This document shows positions 43,336 to 52,154 of a stretch of 64,000 nucleotides of DNA, piece by piece. The DNA comes from Stagnihabitans lacustris (lineage in GTDB: Bacteria > Pseudomonadota > Alphaproteobacteria > Rhodobacterales > Rhodobacteraceae): positions 1 through 64,000 of the forward strand of contig NZ_JAPDGS010000002.1 of the NCBI RefSeq assembly GCF_025950525.1, read 5' to 3'. The first letter of the stretch is position 1. Every line of letters begins with the position of its first letter. Under the pieces are notes generated by a model. That model was not told the DNA's origin. It worked only from the letters and a program-made list of their open reading frames with translations, and made no database searches. The position numbers and the translations under genes were made by a program.

Positions 43336-44325
43336 TCACCACTGTTCGGGGCAGGCGTCGATGGTCGCCTTGGTGATCTGCGGCATGTCATAGGACACGA
43401 AGCGGCCCTTGGGCGTTTCGGGCTTGGTCACTGCCTCATACATCGCCTGGAACATCAGCGCGCCCAGCAGTTTCGGACGCGTGCAGACCGAGCCATACAT
43501 CTCGCCCGCCAGAATCGCGTCATGGCCCAGCTTGGACCCGCCGCCTGTGGCAATCAGCACCGCCTTGGAGCCTGCCGCGTCAATCGCCCGGGCGCAGCCG
43601 ATGGCCATGTCATCGGCATGGCTGTAGATCAGATCGATGTCGGCATTGGCGGTCAGGAAGTTCTGGCACACGGCCTCGCCCTGTTCCGGGGTCCAGTTGG
43701 TCGGCTGTTCGGCGATGATCTCGTAATCAGCACCGGCCTTGTCCAAAGCGGCCTTGAAGCCGTCGGTGTCCAGTTTCACGATCGTATAGGCCGGGTCGCC
43801 CATGACGATGGCGATCTTGGCCTTGCGGTCCTTGGGCAGAAGCCCGGCCGCCATCTCGCCCGAGACATAGCCCGCCTGATAATTGTCGGTGGCGACCAGG
43901 GCCGAAAGGCCCGGATAGGGGTCGTTGACCGCACGCGTGGCGCTGTCGCCGACCTGAAGGGCGATGGCGACGACGGGCTTGCCCGCCTCGTTGATCTTGT
44001 CGACAAAGCCTTCGGCCGCGACCGAATCCAGCGGCAAAAAGCCGATGGCGTCGACATCCTGCGTCAGCAGATCGTCGATGGCATTGCTTTGCTTTTCCAG
44101 GCTGCCGCGCGGGTCCAGGACCACGGTCTTGACGCCCGCTGCGGCTGCGGCCTCTTCGAAACCCTGCGCGGTCGAGACGTTATAGGGATATTCCAGGCTG
44201 GCCGGGATATAGCCGAAGGTCAGCTCCTGGGCAAAGCCCGCGCCGGTAAAGACCAGGCTGGCCAGAAAGGCCGAGGTCAGAAGGGCGGCTGGGGAAGCGG
44301 GTTTCTGTTTGGTCGGGTTTTTCAT
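43336..44325 (-). CDS. periplasmic sugar-binding protein (RbsB-like), paralog 1
   Basis: 329 aa with an N-terminal signal sequence (Lys-rich start, then LLTSAFLASLVFTGAGFAQ). The mature part is a type I periplasmic-binding fold: LTFGYIPASLEYPYNV, GVKTVVLDPRGS, DVDAIGFLPLD, and ATGGGSKLGHDAILAGEM. It should bind a sugar or sugar-like ligand for uptake or sensing. A strong ribosome-binding site (GGAGGAA) precedes ATG 44325. No ABC permease or ATPase gene is present anywhere in the window. A close paralog lies at 45732. Confidence 0.88.
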   Translation of the reverse strand: MKNPTKQKPASPAALLTSAFLASLVFTGAGFAQELTFGYIPASLEYPYNVSTAQGFEEAAAAAGVKTVVLDPRGSLEKQSNAIDDLLTQDVDAIGFLPLDSVAAEGFVDKINEAGKPVVAIALQVGDSATRAVNDPYPGLSALVATDNYQAGYVSGEMAAGLLPKDRKAKIAIVMGDPAYTIVKLDTDGFKAALDKAGADYEIIAEQPTNWTPEQGEAVCQNFLTANADIDLIYSHADDMAIGCARAIDAAGSKAVLIATGGGSKLGHDAILAGEMYGSVCTRPKLLGALMFQAMYEAVTKPETPKGRFVSYDMPQITKATIDACPEQW

Positions 44326-44524
44326 GCGGTTCCTCCCTGAACATGCGCATTTGGCTTTGGGGCATGGCAAAACCTGCGACGAAACCGGGGTTTCGCCTGA
44401 GGGGGCCTTGACCCTTTGGGCAGAGGAGCGGACCTTGGACAGGCTGTCGGGACGTCTCCTGTCCCAAGGGCTAGCATGGGCGCCTGGGTGCAGATAGCGG
44501 CACAGGGGGCCGCCCTGCGCCCCT

Positions 44525-44543
44525 CCATAACGGCGCGTTATGC
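44525..44543. promoter_or_regulatory. LysR-type T-N11-A site, copy C
   Basis: CCATAACGGCGCGTTATGC has the same CCATA-N9-TATG geometry as copies A and B, with a CATAAC/GTTATG dyad. It lies about 200 bp upstream of the first binding-protein gene and overlaps the hydrolase stop codon. Confidence 0.45.
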
Positions 44544-45434
44544 CAGGATCGTCCGCAGCCTGTCGGCGACAAAGGCCAGCGCCGGTTTGGCGGCAGACAT
44601 CACGGCACCCAGGACAAAGAACCCGTGGATCTCTCCCTCGGCCATGTGAAGGTCGCAGGGCACCCCCGCAGCCGTCAGCCGGGCGGCATAGGCCAGGCCC
44701 TCGTCGCGCAGGATGTCATGGCTGGCCAGGACCATCACCGTGGGCGGCAGTCCCGCAAGGTCGGCGGCCCGCAGCGGCGAGATGCGGGGATCGTCCCGAA
44801 GCGTCTCAGGGGCAAGGTAGTGGTCCCAGAACCAGGCTCCGGCCTCGCGGGTCAGCAAAAGCTGGTTGGCGGGGTCGTGATAGCTTGCAGTGTCTATGCC
44901 AAGGTCCAGCACCGGATAGATCAGGACCTGCGCTGCGACGGGCCGGCTTTGCGCCACGACGGCGGCCAGGTTGCCGCCCGCGCTGTCGCCCATCACCACG
45001 AGCGGAAGGCCAAGGCTGCCCGCCCAATCCACCGCCGCCAAGCAATCGTTCAGGCCCGTGGGAAAGCGGTGTTCGGGGGCCAGCCGGTAATCCGGGATCA
45101 CCACCATGCATCCGGTCGCCGCCGCAATCTGGCGGCCCACCGTGTCGTGCTGATCGGCCGTGCCGGTGACGAAGCCCCCACCATGCAGAAAGACGATGAC
45201 CGCCTTGGGATCGGGCGGGGTCAAGAGGCGCAGCAGGATCGTGCCGCCCTCAACCGGGAGCCTGTGATCGGCGCTTGACATCTCCGGACGCTCTCCCCCA
45301 AGCGCCAGCATCGCGGCAATGGCCGCCCGCGCTTGATCGGGCGACATGGCAGAGAGCGGCGGTCCCCCGGCCTCTATCGCGGCCTGGACGAACTGCGCAG
45401 CCTCGCGCCCCAAAGGTCTTGTATCCTGCGTCAT
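44538..45434 (-). CDS. alpha/beta hydrolase, hormone-sensitive lipase type
   Basis: 298 aa. The oxyanion-hole motif HGGGF (VIVFLHGGGFVTG) and the nucleophile elbow GDSAGGN mark the HSL family. The catalytic Asp (SHDILRDEG) and His (EGEIHGFF) follow. It is a cytosolic esterase for short acyl or lactone-type esters. ATG 45434 gives the family's normal N-terminus. It is divergent from the second binding-protein gene and upstream of the first on the same strand. Confidence 0.88.
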   Translation of the reverse strand: MTQDTRPLGREAAQFVQAAIEAGGPPLSAMSPDQARAAIAAMLALGGERPEMSSADHRLPVEGGTILLRLLTPPDPKAVIVFLHGGGFVTGTADQHDTVGRQIAAATGCMVVIPDYRLAPEHRFPTGLNDCLAAVDWAGSLGLPLVVMGDSAGGNLAAVVAQSRPVAAQVLIYPVLDLGIDTASYHDPANQLLLTREAGAWFWDHYLAPETLRDDPRISPLRAADLAGLPPTVMVLASHDILRDEGLAYAARLTAAGVPCDLHMAEGEIHGFFVLGAVMSAAKPALAFVADRLRTILA

Positions 45435-45731
45435 GCCATCCCTCCGGAAAAGCGCCCAAGTTAGGGCTGCCCCCGGGGTCAGGCTAGGCCCGCAGCCTTG
45501 GGGGTCACAAGTCCGCGTTATGCCCCAGACCTTGCCGTTCCCGCCAAACACCTTTGCGCCGCGTGCAATTTCTGCCCCCCCGGCGCGGTGCTAGGCTTTT
45601 GGAACGCTGCCGGAACCATTCGGTCAGAGCGGCGGCGGGTCAACGCGCACCAAGGGAGGGACGGGCTGCTTTGCCTGTTCAAAAGGGTGCGCGCGGCCAG
45701 ACCGCCACAACGGAAAAAAGGGAGGAACACA

Positions 45732-46691
45732 ATGCGGATCAAATCGACACTTCTGATGGCGGGGGCCATCTCGCTGATGGGGGGCGCCAGCTTTGCCCAG
45801 GACATGACCTTCGGCTATATCCCCAACAACATGGCTTTCCCCTATAACGTCGCCCTGGTTGACGGGTTCACCCAGGCGGCCACCGCCAAAGGCGTCAAGG
45901 TCGTGGTGCTGGACAGCCGGATGAGCATGGAGACCCAGGCCAACCAGATCGACGACCTTCTGTCGCAAAAGGTGAACGCCATCGGCTTCATGCCGAATGA
46001 CTCGGTTGCGGTCATGTCGCTGGTGGACAAGGTGGTCGAGGCCGGTATTCCGATTGCCGCCACCGCCGTTTCGGTCGGCGATCCGGCCGCCAATCCGCTG
46101 GACTATGTCTATCCGGGCCTGAACGCGCTGGTCACGACCAACGACGTCGAGGCTGGCCGCGTGGCGGGCCGTCTGGCGCTGGACTTGCTGCCCAAGGACC
46201 GCAAGGTCAAGATCGCCGTCGTCGAGGGCGCTCCGGGCTTTTCGGTCGTCAAGCAGCGTCAGGATGGCTTCGAAGAGGTCCTGAAGGCCGCAGGTCTGGA
46301 CTATGAGATCGTGGCCTCGCAACCCTCGGACTGGACTGCGGAATCGGGCGAACAGCTGTGCCAGAACATGCTGACCGCGACGCCGGACATCGACCTGATC
46401 CACAGCCATGCCGACCCGATGTCGGTGGGTTGCGCCAAGGCGCTGGATGCGGCGGGATCGAAAGCCTTCCTCGTGGACTCGGGCGGTGGTTCGTCGCTGG
46501 GCATGGCTCTGGTGGCTGCGGGCGAATCCGAAGGCTCGGCTTGCAACGCCCCCTTCCTGCTGGGTCAACTGACCTTTGACGTGCTGTATGAGGCCGCAAT
46601 GGACCCGGCTGCGGCCAAGAAGGGCCAGTATATCTCGCCCGAGATGGTTGCCGTGGTTCCGGGCAATACCAACGGTTGCGCGCCTTGGTGA
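45732..46691 (+). CDS. periplasmic sugar-binding protein (RbsB-like), paralog 2
   Basis: 319 aa with signal peptide MRIKSTLLMAGAISLMGGAS then FAQ. The mature protein starts like paralog 1 (DMTFGYIPNNMAFPYNV) and shares LLPKDRK, IDLIHSHAD and DSGGGSSLG blocks with it. A type I periplasmic-binding fold for a sugar-like ligand. GGGAGGAACAC before ATG 45732 is a strong ribosome-binding site, so high expression is likely. It is followed by a strong bidirectional terminator, and no permease or ATPase gene follows. Confidence 0.9.
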   Translation: MRIKSTLLMAGAISLMGGASFAQDMTFGYIPNNMAFPYNVALVDGFTQAATAKGVKVVVLDSRMSMETQANQIDDLLSQKVNAIGFMPNDSVAVMSLVDKVVEAGIPIAATAVSVGDPAANPLDYVYPGLNALVTTNDVEAGRVAGRLALDLLPKDRKVKIAVVEGAPGFSVVKQRQDGFEEVLKAAGLDYEIVASQPSDWTAESGEQLCQNMLTATPDIDLIHSHADPMSVGCAKALDAAGSKAFLVDSGGGSSLGMALVAAGESEGSACNAPFLLGQLTFDVLYEAAMDPAAAKKGQYISPEMVAVVPGNTNGCAPW

Positions 46692-46728
46692 TCTGATACT
46701 GGTAGGGTCCCGCCCCCCAGTGACATGC

Positions 46729-46758
46729 AAAACGCCCGGTGGTGACACCGGGCGTTTT
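46729..46758. terminator. strong bidirectional terminator
   Basis: AAAACGCCCGGTG / CACCGGGCGTTTT, a perfect 13-bp stem with a GTGA loop and A/T flanks. It lies between the convergent binding-protein and aldehyde dehydrogenase genes. Confidence 0.85.
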
Positions 46759-46791
46759 CATTTGGGCCTTCAAGGTCCGGTGTGACGGGGG

Positions 46792-48240
46792 TCAAGCTTG
46801 CGGCAGGGCTGCCGCCTCGGGTTCAAAGCCATAGACCGACTTGACCTCAAGATATTCCTCCAGGCCAAAGACCCCCATTGACCGCCCGATGCCCGATTGT
46901 TTGTAACCGCCCATCGGCGTGTGGGAATTGGTGTTGGCGCCGTTGAAGGACACCCGCCCGGCGCGCATCCGGCTGGCAAAGTCATAGCCGCGCTTGCGGT
47001 CTTGGGAAAAGACATAGGCCCCCAGACCAAAGATCGAGTCATTGGCGATCTGTAGCGCCTGCTCTTCGGTGTCATAGGGGATCACGGCCAGGACGGGGCC
47101 AAAGATCTCTTCGCGCGCGATGGTCATGTCGGGGGTGACATCGGCGAAAACCGTGGGGCGCACGAATAGGCCACGGTTCATCCCCTCGGGCCGGCCAAGG
47201 CCGCCACAGACCAGGCGCGCGCCTTCGGCGATGCCCGAAGCGATATGGGTCTGGATGCTGGCGAATTGGGCCGCATTGACCACGGGGCCCAGCGTCGTGG
47301 CAGGGTCACGCGGATCGCCCAACCGAAAGCGGCTGACCTCGTCGACCAGAAAGGGCAACAGCGCCTCCATCTGATCGCGATGCACCAAAAGGCGGCTGGG
47401 GGCGTGGCAGGATTGCCCGGAGTTGGTGAAACAACGCTGGATGTTCCAGCGCGCGGCACGCTCCAGATCGGCATCGGTCAGGACGATATTGGCCGATTTG
47501 CCGCCCAGTTCCAGGCAGACGCGCTTGACGGTTTGGGCCGCGGCCTCGCCGACCTTGATCCCCGCGCCGGTCGATCCGGTAAAGGACACCATGTCCACCT
47601 CCGGATGGCGCGACAGCGCGTCGCCCACCACGCGGCCCGGTCCCACCACAAGGTTGAACACGCCGGCAGGCACGCCCGCGGCATGCATCACCTCGGCCAG
47701 GAAGATCCCGCTGATCGGCGAGGCATCCGAGGGCTTCAGCACCATCGTGCAGCCCGCGGCGATCCCGTAGATCACCTTGATGACCGAGGTCTGGATCGGC
47801 CAGTTCCACGGCGAGATCAGGGCGCAGACCCCGATGGCCTCACGCCGGATGATCGTATCGGCCAACTGGCTTTCGAAGGCATAGGTGCCCAGCAAATCCC
47901 GCGCCACCCGCATGTGACCCAGCGGCCCCGCGACCTGCGCCTTGAAGCTGGTGGGGATGCCGACCTCTGCCGCGATCAGCTGCGCGAAGTCATCGGCCCG
48001 GGCCTCATAGGCGGCGATGATCGCGTCGATCAGGGCCATGCGCGCGGCGGGGGTGGTGTGGGAAAAGCTGGCGAAGGCGCGCCGGGCGGCAGCGACGGCG
48101 GCTTCGACCTCTGGGATACCGCCGCCAGAGGCGAGTTTGGCAAAGGGCTCTTCCGTGGTCGGGTCGATCAGGTCGCGCAGGCCGGGGGCCGCGGGGACGA
48201 TCCATTCGCCGTCGATGTAACAGGTGGCGTCATAGTGCAT
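46792..48240 (-). CDS. NAD(P)-dependent aldehyde dehydrogenase
   Basis: 482 aa ALDH. Motifs are ALISPWNWPIQTSVIK (cofactor site), FTGSTGAGIKVGEAA, CLELGGKSANIV (catalytic Glu), and NSGQSCHAPSRLLV (nucleophile Cys). MGGYKQSGIGRSMG closes the active site. Start ATG 48240 (MHYDATCYIDGEW). It should oxidise an aldehyde intermediate of the local catabolic routes to its acid. Confidence 0.92.
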   Translation of the reverse strand: MHYDATCYIDGEWIVPAAPGLRDLIDPTTEEPFAKLASGGGIPEVEAAVAAARRAFASFSHTTPAARMALIDAIIAAYEARADDFAQLIAAEVGIPTSFKAQVAGPLGHMRVARDLLGTYAFESQLADTIIRREAIGVCALISPWNWPIQTSVIKVIYGIAAGCTMVLKPSDASPISGIFLAEVMHAAGVPAGVFNLVVGPGRVVGDALSRHPEVDMVSFTGSTGAGIKVGEAAAQTVKRVCLELGGKSANIVLTDADLERAARWNIQRCFTNSGQSCHAPSRLLVHRDQMEALLPFLVDEVSRFRLGDPRDPATTLGPVVNAAQFASIQTHIASGIAEGARLVCGGLGRPEGMNRGLFVRPTVFADVTPDMTIAREEIFGPVLAVIPYDTEEQALQIANDSIFGLGAYVFSQDRKRGYDFASRMRAGRVSFNGANTNSHTPMGGYKQSGIGRSMGVFGLEEYLEVKSVYGFEPEAAALPQA

Positions 48241-48315
48241 GTCGTTATCCTTGCCGTGTTGCCCCTGTCTTGGCCAAGCGGGGCTTTGCGTCAAACCCTG
48301 CTTGGGTCTAGTGCC

Positions 48316-48345
48316 CTTGGGGTGAAGTTCCATGTTATACCCAAG
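48316..48345. promoter_or_regulatory. inverted repeat upstream of the aldehyde dehydrogenase
   Basis: CTTGGG (48316) and CCCAAG (48340) flank an 18-bp AT-richer centre containing GTTATAC. A further CTTGGG is at 48301. It lies about 75-105 bp upstream of the ALDH start. It is a possible operator; the regulator is unknown. Confidence 0.3.
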
Positions 48346-48408
48346 ACCGCGCGTCCCGCCCCGCGCAGGCTGCGCAAAGGTGCCGCTCGGGCCTTGGTGT
48401 TGACAGCC

Positions 48409-49554
48409 TTAGCGCCGGATCGAGGTCACCAGTCCCAAGGCCAGCACCGAGACCACGGCGCTGGCGGCAAAGACCGCATCCAGCCCCATACGGTCCGCGA
48501 TCAGCCCCAAAAGCGGCCCCGCCAGGGCCAGCGACAGGTCCAGACAAGCCGAGTAATAGGCCACCGCAGCCCCGCTGCGGGCAGGATCGACCGCGCGCAC
48601 GGCCTCGCGGCCCAGGGCGGGATAGATGAAGGCATAGCCCATCCCGGCGATCAGGCTGGCCAGAAGGCCGATCCACAAAGGCCCGTCCAGCGCCAAAAGT
48701 GCCAGGCCAGCGCCCTGGACGGACAGGAAGATCAGCGCAGTCCGCGCGCCTCCCAACCGGTCGGGCAGGCTGCCAAAGCCCAACCGCATCCCGATCAAGG
48801 CCAGCGCAAACAGGGTAAAGGGCGCCCAGGAGGGCTGCCACCCCCGCTCTACGGCCAAAAGCACGGCGAAAAAGGCCATGGCGCTATAGCCAAAGCCCGC
48901 CAGGCTCATGGCCAGCCCCGGGCGCAAGACGGCGCGCAGGACCGACCCGGTTCGCGTCACGGCAGGAGGTTTGGCCGGCGCTTGCATCCGGATGACCCCG
49001 ACCCCGGCCACCAAAGGCAGAACGACCGTCATCCAAGCCACCGCCGCAAAGCCCGCGGTCCCATAGGCCAGCCCGCCCAGAGGCCCACCCAAGGCCAGCC
49101 CCAGATACAGCGCCGTGCCCGCCCAACCGATGACCAAAGCCGCGCGCGCAGGCCCTGCCACCACCAGCCCCCAGGACTGGCCTGCGGTGATGATGAAGCT
49201 TTCCGCGCCGCCCAAAAGCGCGCGGCCCAGGATCAGGAACCCCAAGGCCCATGCGCCGCCGGCCAAAACCGATCCCAGATAGGCCACCCCCGCAAGTCCC
49301 GCCATCACCAGCCCGGTCACCAGCGTGGCCTTGGGTCCGGCCCGGTCGGTCTGCCGCCCTGCCCAGATGCGCGAGGCCAGGGCCGCCGCGAACTGCACCC
49401 CCGCCACCACGCCCACGACATCGGCGCCGTGGCCCAGGGTGTCATGAACATACAGCGGCAGCGTCGCCAGCGAGGCGCCGGTGATCACAAAGACCACCGC
49501 CACCGCCACAAGGACGGGCAGCAACTGGCGTGCAAGATGGCGGGTGTCGCGCAT
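48409..49554 (-). CDS. MFS transporter
   Basis: 381 aa with about 12 hydrophobic segments and a typical loop 2-3 motif (GRQTDRAGPKATLVTG). It is an inner-membrane secondary transporter; direction and substrate cannot be told. It has its own start region, facing the GMC oxidoreductase gene across a 218-bp gap that shows only an imperfect AAAACGG...GCTGTTTT dyad near 49662-49679. Confidence 0.88.
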   Translation of the reverse strand: MRDTRHLARQLLPVLVAVAVVFVITGASLATLPLYVHDTLGHGADVVGVVAGVQFAAALASRIWAGRQTDRAGPKATLVTGLVMAGLAGVAYLGSVLAGGAWALGFLILGRALLGGAESFIITAGQSWGLVVAGPARAALVIGWAGTALYLGLALGGPLGGLAYGTAGFAAVAWMTVVLPLVAGVGVIRMQAPAKPPAVTRTGSVLRAVLRPGLAMSLAGFGYSAMAFFAVLLAVERGWQPSWAPFTLFALALIGMRLGFGSLPDRLGGARTALIFLSVQGAGLALLALDGPLWIGLLASLIAGMGYAFIYPALGREAVRAVDPARSGAAVAYYSACLDLSLALAGPLLGLIADRMGLDAVFAASAVVSVLALGLVTSIRR

Positions 49555-49772
49555 GGGGGGCCTCGGGTTGATCCTGGGTTACAGGCGGCGCAGCTGCGGG
49601 GCAAATCGCATCCCTACCCCGGTTTGTGTGGAATTTCAGGGGCATAAAGGCGGCCACCCAGAAAACGGTAAGCTGTTTTGCGCGGCACGATCAGGCTTCG
49701 ATGCTGCCCTTGGGGGTGCGGCTTGTTAGGTTTGCGACACCCGATGCCGCAAATCATCAACGAAAGCCCCAA

Positions 49773-51380
49773 ATGCAGAATTTTGACTATATCATCGTCG
49801 GCGCGGGCTCTGCCGGTTGCCCGGTGGCGCGCGAGTTGTCCGCCGACCCGGCGAACCGCGTGCTGTTGATCGAGGCCGGGCCACATGCCGACCGCTTTTG
49901 GGTGAATACGCCTGCGGGCATGGCGAAGCTTTACTTCCACAAGACGCTGAACTGGAATTACCACACCGAGGCCAGCCCGCAGCTGAACAACCGTCAGATG
50001 TATTGGCCGCGCGGCAAGACCTTGGGCGGGTCCAGTGCGATCAATGGGATGGTCTTCATCCGCGGCCATCGGGGCGATTTCGACGACTGGCGCGACCTGG
50101 GCAATCCCGGCTGGGGCTATGACGATGTCTTGCCGCATTTCAAGGCGATGGAGCGCTTTGAACGCGGCGGCGATGCCTGGCGCGGCGATCAAGGGCCCCT
50201 GACGATCAGCGACCCGGTGGTGAAATCCGACAGCAGCCGCGACTTCATCCGGGCGGCGGTCAGCCTGGGCCATCCCGAAACCCATGACATGAACGGTCAG
50301 GTCCATGACGGCGTGGGCTTCATGCAGCACAACATCAAGCGCGGTCGCAGGCAATCGGCCTATGTGGCCTTTGTCAAACCCGTGCTGGACCGCCCTAACC
50401 TGACGGTGATGACCGGAGCCCATGTCCAACGCGTGCTCTTTCTGGGCCGCGAGGCGGTGGGGGTCGAACTGGTGGACGGCCGCCAGATCGGCGCGCTGCG
50501 CGAAGTGATCCTCTCGGGCGGGGCGATCAACAGCGCGCAGACCCTGATGCTGTCGGGCGTGGGCCCGGGGGCGGAATTGCAGCGTCACGGCATAGCCCTG
50601 ATCCACGAAAGCCCCGGCGTGGGGCAAAATCTGCAGGACCACTTCTATATCCACACCGGTTGGCGGGCGACGGCAGACAGCTCTTATAACGCCAACCTCG
50701 CTGGCCTAAGGAAATACTGGGAGGGCTTTCGCTATCTGATGACCCGGCGCGGTTATCTGGCCTTGGGGTCATCGCAAGTTGCGGCCTTCGTCAAAAGCCA
50801 CCCCGACGCGCCGCGCGCCGATCTGCAGATCAGCTTTCGCCCGATGACCTTCGCCTATTTCCCCGATGGCACGGTGGCGGTGGAGCGTCAGCCGGGGATG
50901 GGGGTTTCGGTCTATCAGCTGCGGCCGCGCACCATGGGGACGGTGACGCTGCGATCGGGCCGCGCCACCGACAAGGCCGTCTGCGCGCCGCATTTCCTGA
51001 CCGATCCTTACGACATTGGCGCGATGATCAGCGGCATCAAGCAGATCCGTCAGATCATGGGCGCCCCTCCCATCGCCGCCCGTGTGGTGGCCGAAGAGGT
51101 GCCGGGGCCGGGGGTGCGGACCGACGAGGATATCTTGCGTTTCATGGTCGAAACCGGCAATTCGGCTCATCATCAGGGCGGCACCTGCCGGATGGGGCGC
51201 GATGCCTTGGCCGTGGTCGATGAACGCCTTCGGGTGCGCGGGGTCGAAAGGCTGCGGGTGGTCGATGCCTCGGTGATGCCGAACCTGACTTCGGGCAATA
51301 CCAATGCGCCCACCATCATGATCGGGGTCAAGGGCGGCGCCATGATCCGCGAAGATGCCACGCCCCGGCGTCAGGTCTGA
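49773..51380 (+). CDS. GMC-family FAD oxidoreductase (choline/alcohol dehydrogenase type)
   Basis: 535 aa. The N-terminal FAD motif is YIIVGAGSAGCPVARELS, and the GMC signature 1 is PRGKTLGGSSAINGMVFIRG. Signature 2 lies in SGGAINSAQTLMLSGVGP. The C-terminal catalytic region has NSAHHQGGTCRMG and SGNTNAPTIMIG. It oxidises an alcohol to an aldehyde, passing electrons to O2 or the respiratory chain. It is followed after 3 bp by an SDR gene. It may supply the aldehyde used by the nearby ALDH. Confidence 0.9.
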   Translation: MQNFDYIIVGAGSAGCPVARELSADPANRVLLIEAGPHADRFWVNTPAGMAKLYFHKTLNWNYHTEASPQLNNRQMYWPRGKTLGGSSAINGMVFIRGHRGDFDDWRDLGNPGWGYDDVLPHFKAMERFERGGDAWRGDQGPLTISDPVVKSDSSRDFIRAAVSLGHPETHDMNGQVHDGVGFMQHNIKRGRRQSAYVAFVKPVLDRPNLTVMTGAHVQRVLFLGREAVGVELVDGRQIGALREVILSGGAINSAQTLMLSGVGPGAELQRHGIALIHESPGVGQNLQDHFYIHTGWRATADSSYNANLAGLRKYWEGFRYLMTRRGYLALGSSQVAAFVKSHPDAPRADLQISFRPMTFAYFPDGTVAVERQPGMGVSVYQLRPRTMGTVTLRSGRATDKAVCAPHFLTDPYDIGAMISGIKQIRQIMGAPPIAARVVAEEVPGPGVRTDEDILRFMVETGNSAHHQGGTCRMGRDALAVVDERLRVRGVERLRVVDASVMPNLTSGNTNAPTIMIGVKGGAMIREDATPRRQV

Positions 51381-51383
51381 CCC

Positions 51384-52154
51384 ATGGCACGGATATTCGT
51401 CACGGGTTCGGGGCAGGGCTTGGGCTATCTGGCCGGGCTGCGCTTGCGCGACCTTGGGCATGAGGTGGTCTTTCACGCCCGCAACCCGACGCGAGAGGCC
51501 GATTTGGGCCAGACCCTGCCCGGGGCGCAAATCGTGACCGGAGACCTGGAGACCATGGACGGCGCGGCGGATGTCGCCTTGGCCTGCAATGCCACGGGCC
51601 GCTTTGATGCGGTGATCCACAATGCGGGCGTCGGGGATCGCGGCACGGGCTGGCTGACGACCGATGGCCTGCCTTTGGTCTTTGCCGTCAACGTGCTGGC
51701 GCCTTACCTTTTGACCGCGTTGATGCATCGGCCGGACCGGCTGGTCTACCTCAGTTCCTCGATGCATTTCGGCCCGGGGCGGCTAGATCTGGCCAAGGCC
51801 TGGGTGCAGGATGAATGGCGGCTGCCGCTGGATTACGGCGCGTCCAAGTTCCTGCTGACCACTTTGGCCTTCGGTGTGGCGCGGCTTTGGCCGGATGTGG
51901 CGGCGAATGCCGTTGATCCGGGCTGGGTGCCGACCCGGATGGGCGGTGCGCAGGCTCCGGATGATCTGGCGCTGGGGGCTGCGACACAGGCCGATCTGGC
52001 GCTGGATGCGCCCATGACGGGCGGCTATGTCCACCATGGCAAGGCTTGCGAGCCCGATCCCGCCACGCGCCATCCCGGGTTTCAAGATCAGCTTCTGGGC
52101 CTCTGTGCCCGGATTTCCGGTGTCACTTTGCCCGCCGGAACTGCAAAGCCGTAA
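51384..52154 (+). CDS. SDR-family protein
   Basis: 256 aa. Glycine motif TGSGQGLGYLAG, NAGVGDRG, and YGASKFLLT. It is of the type often annotated as WW-domain-oxidoreductase-like. It is coupled to the GMC gene (3-bp gap). Its last 32 bp overlap the 3' end of the convergent MFS gene. Confidence 0.82.
   Translation: MARIFVTGSGQGLGYLAGLRLRDLGHEVVFHARNPTREADLGQTLPGAQIVTGDLETMDGAADVALACNATGRFDAVIHNAGVGDRGTGWLTTDGLPLVFAVNVLAPYLLTALMHRPDRLVYLSSSMHFGPGRLDLAKAWVQDEWRLPLDYGASKFLLTTLAFGVARLWPDVAANAVDPGWVPTRMGGAQAPDDLALGAATQADLALDAPMTGGYVHHGKACEPDPATRHPGFQDQLLGLCARISGVTLPAGTAKP

Noticed and set aside
47245..49647. Plus-strand open frame of 800 codons opposite ALDH and the MFS gene
   Set aside because: Shadow of two real genes; composition unlike a protein.
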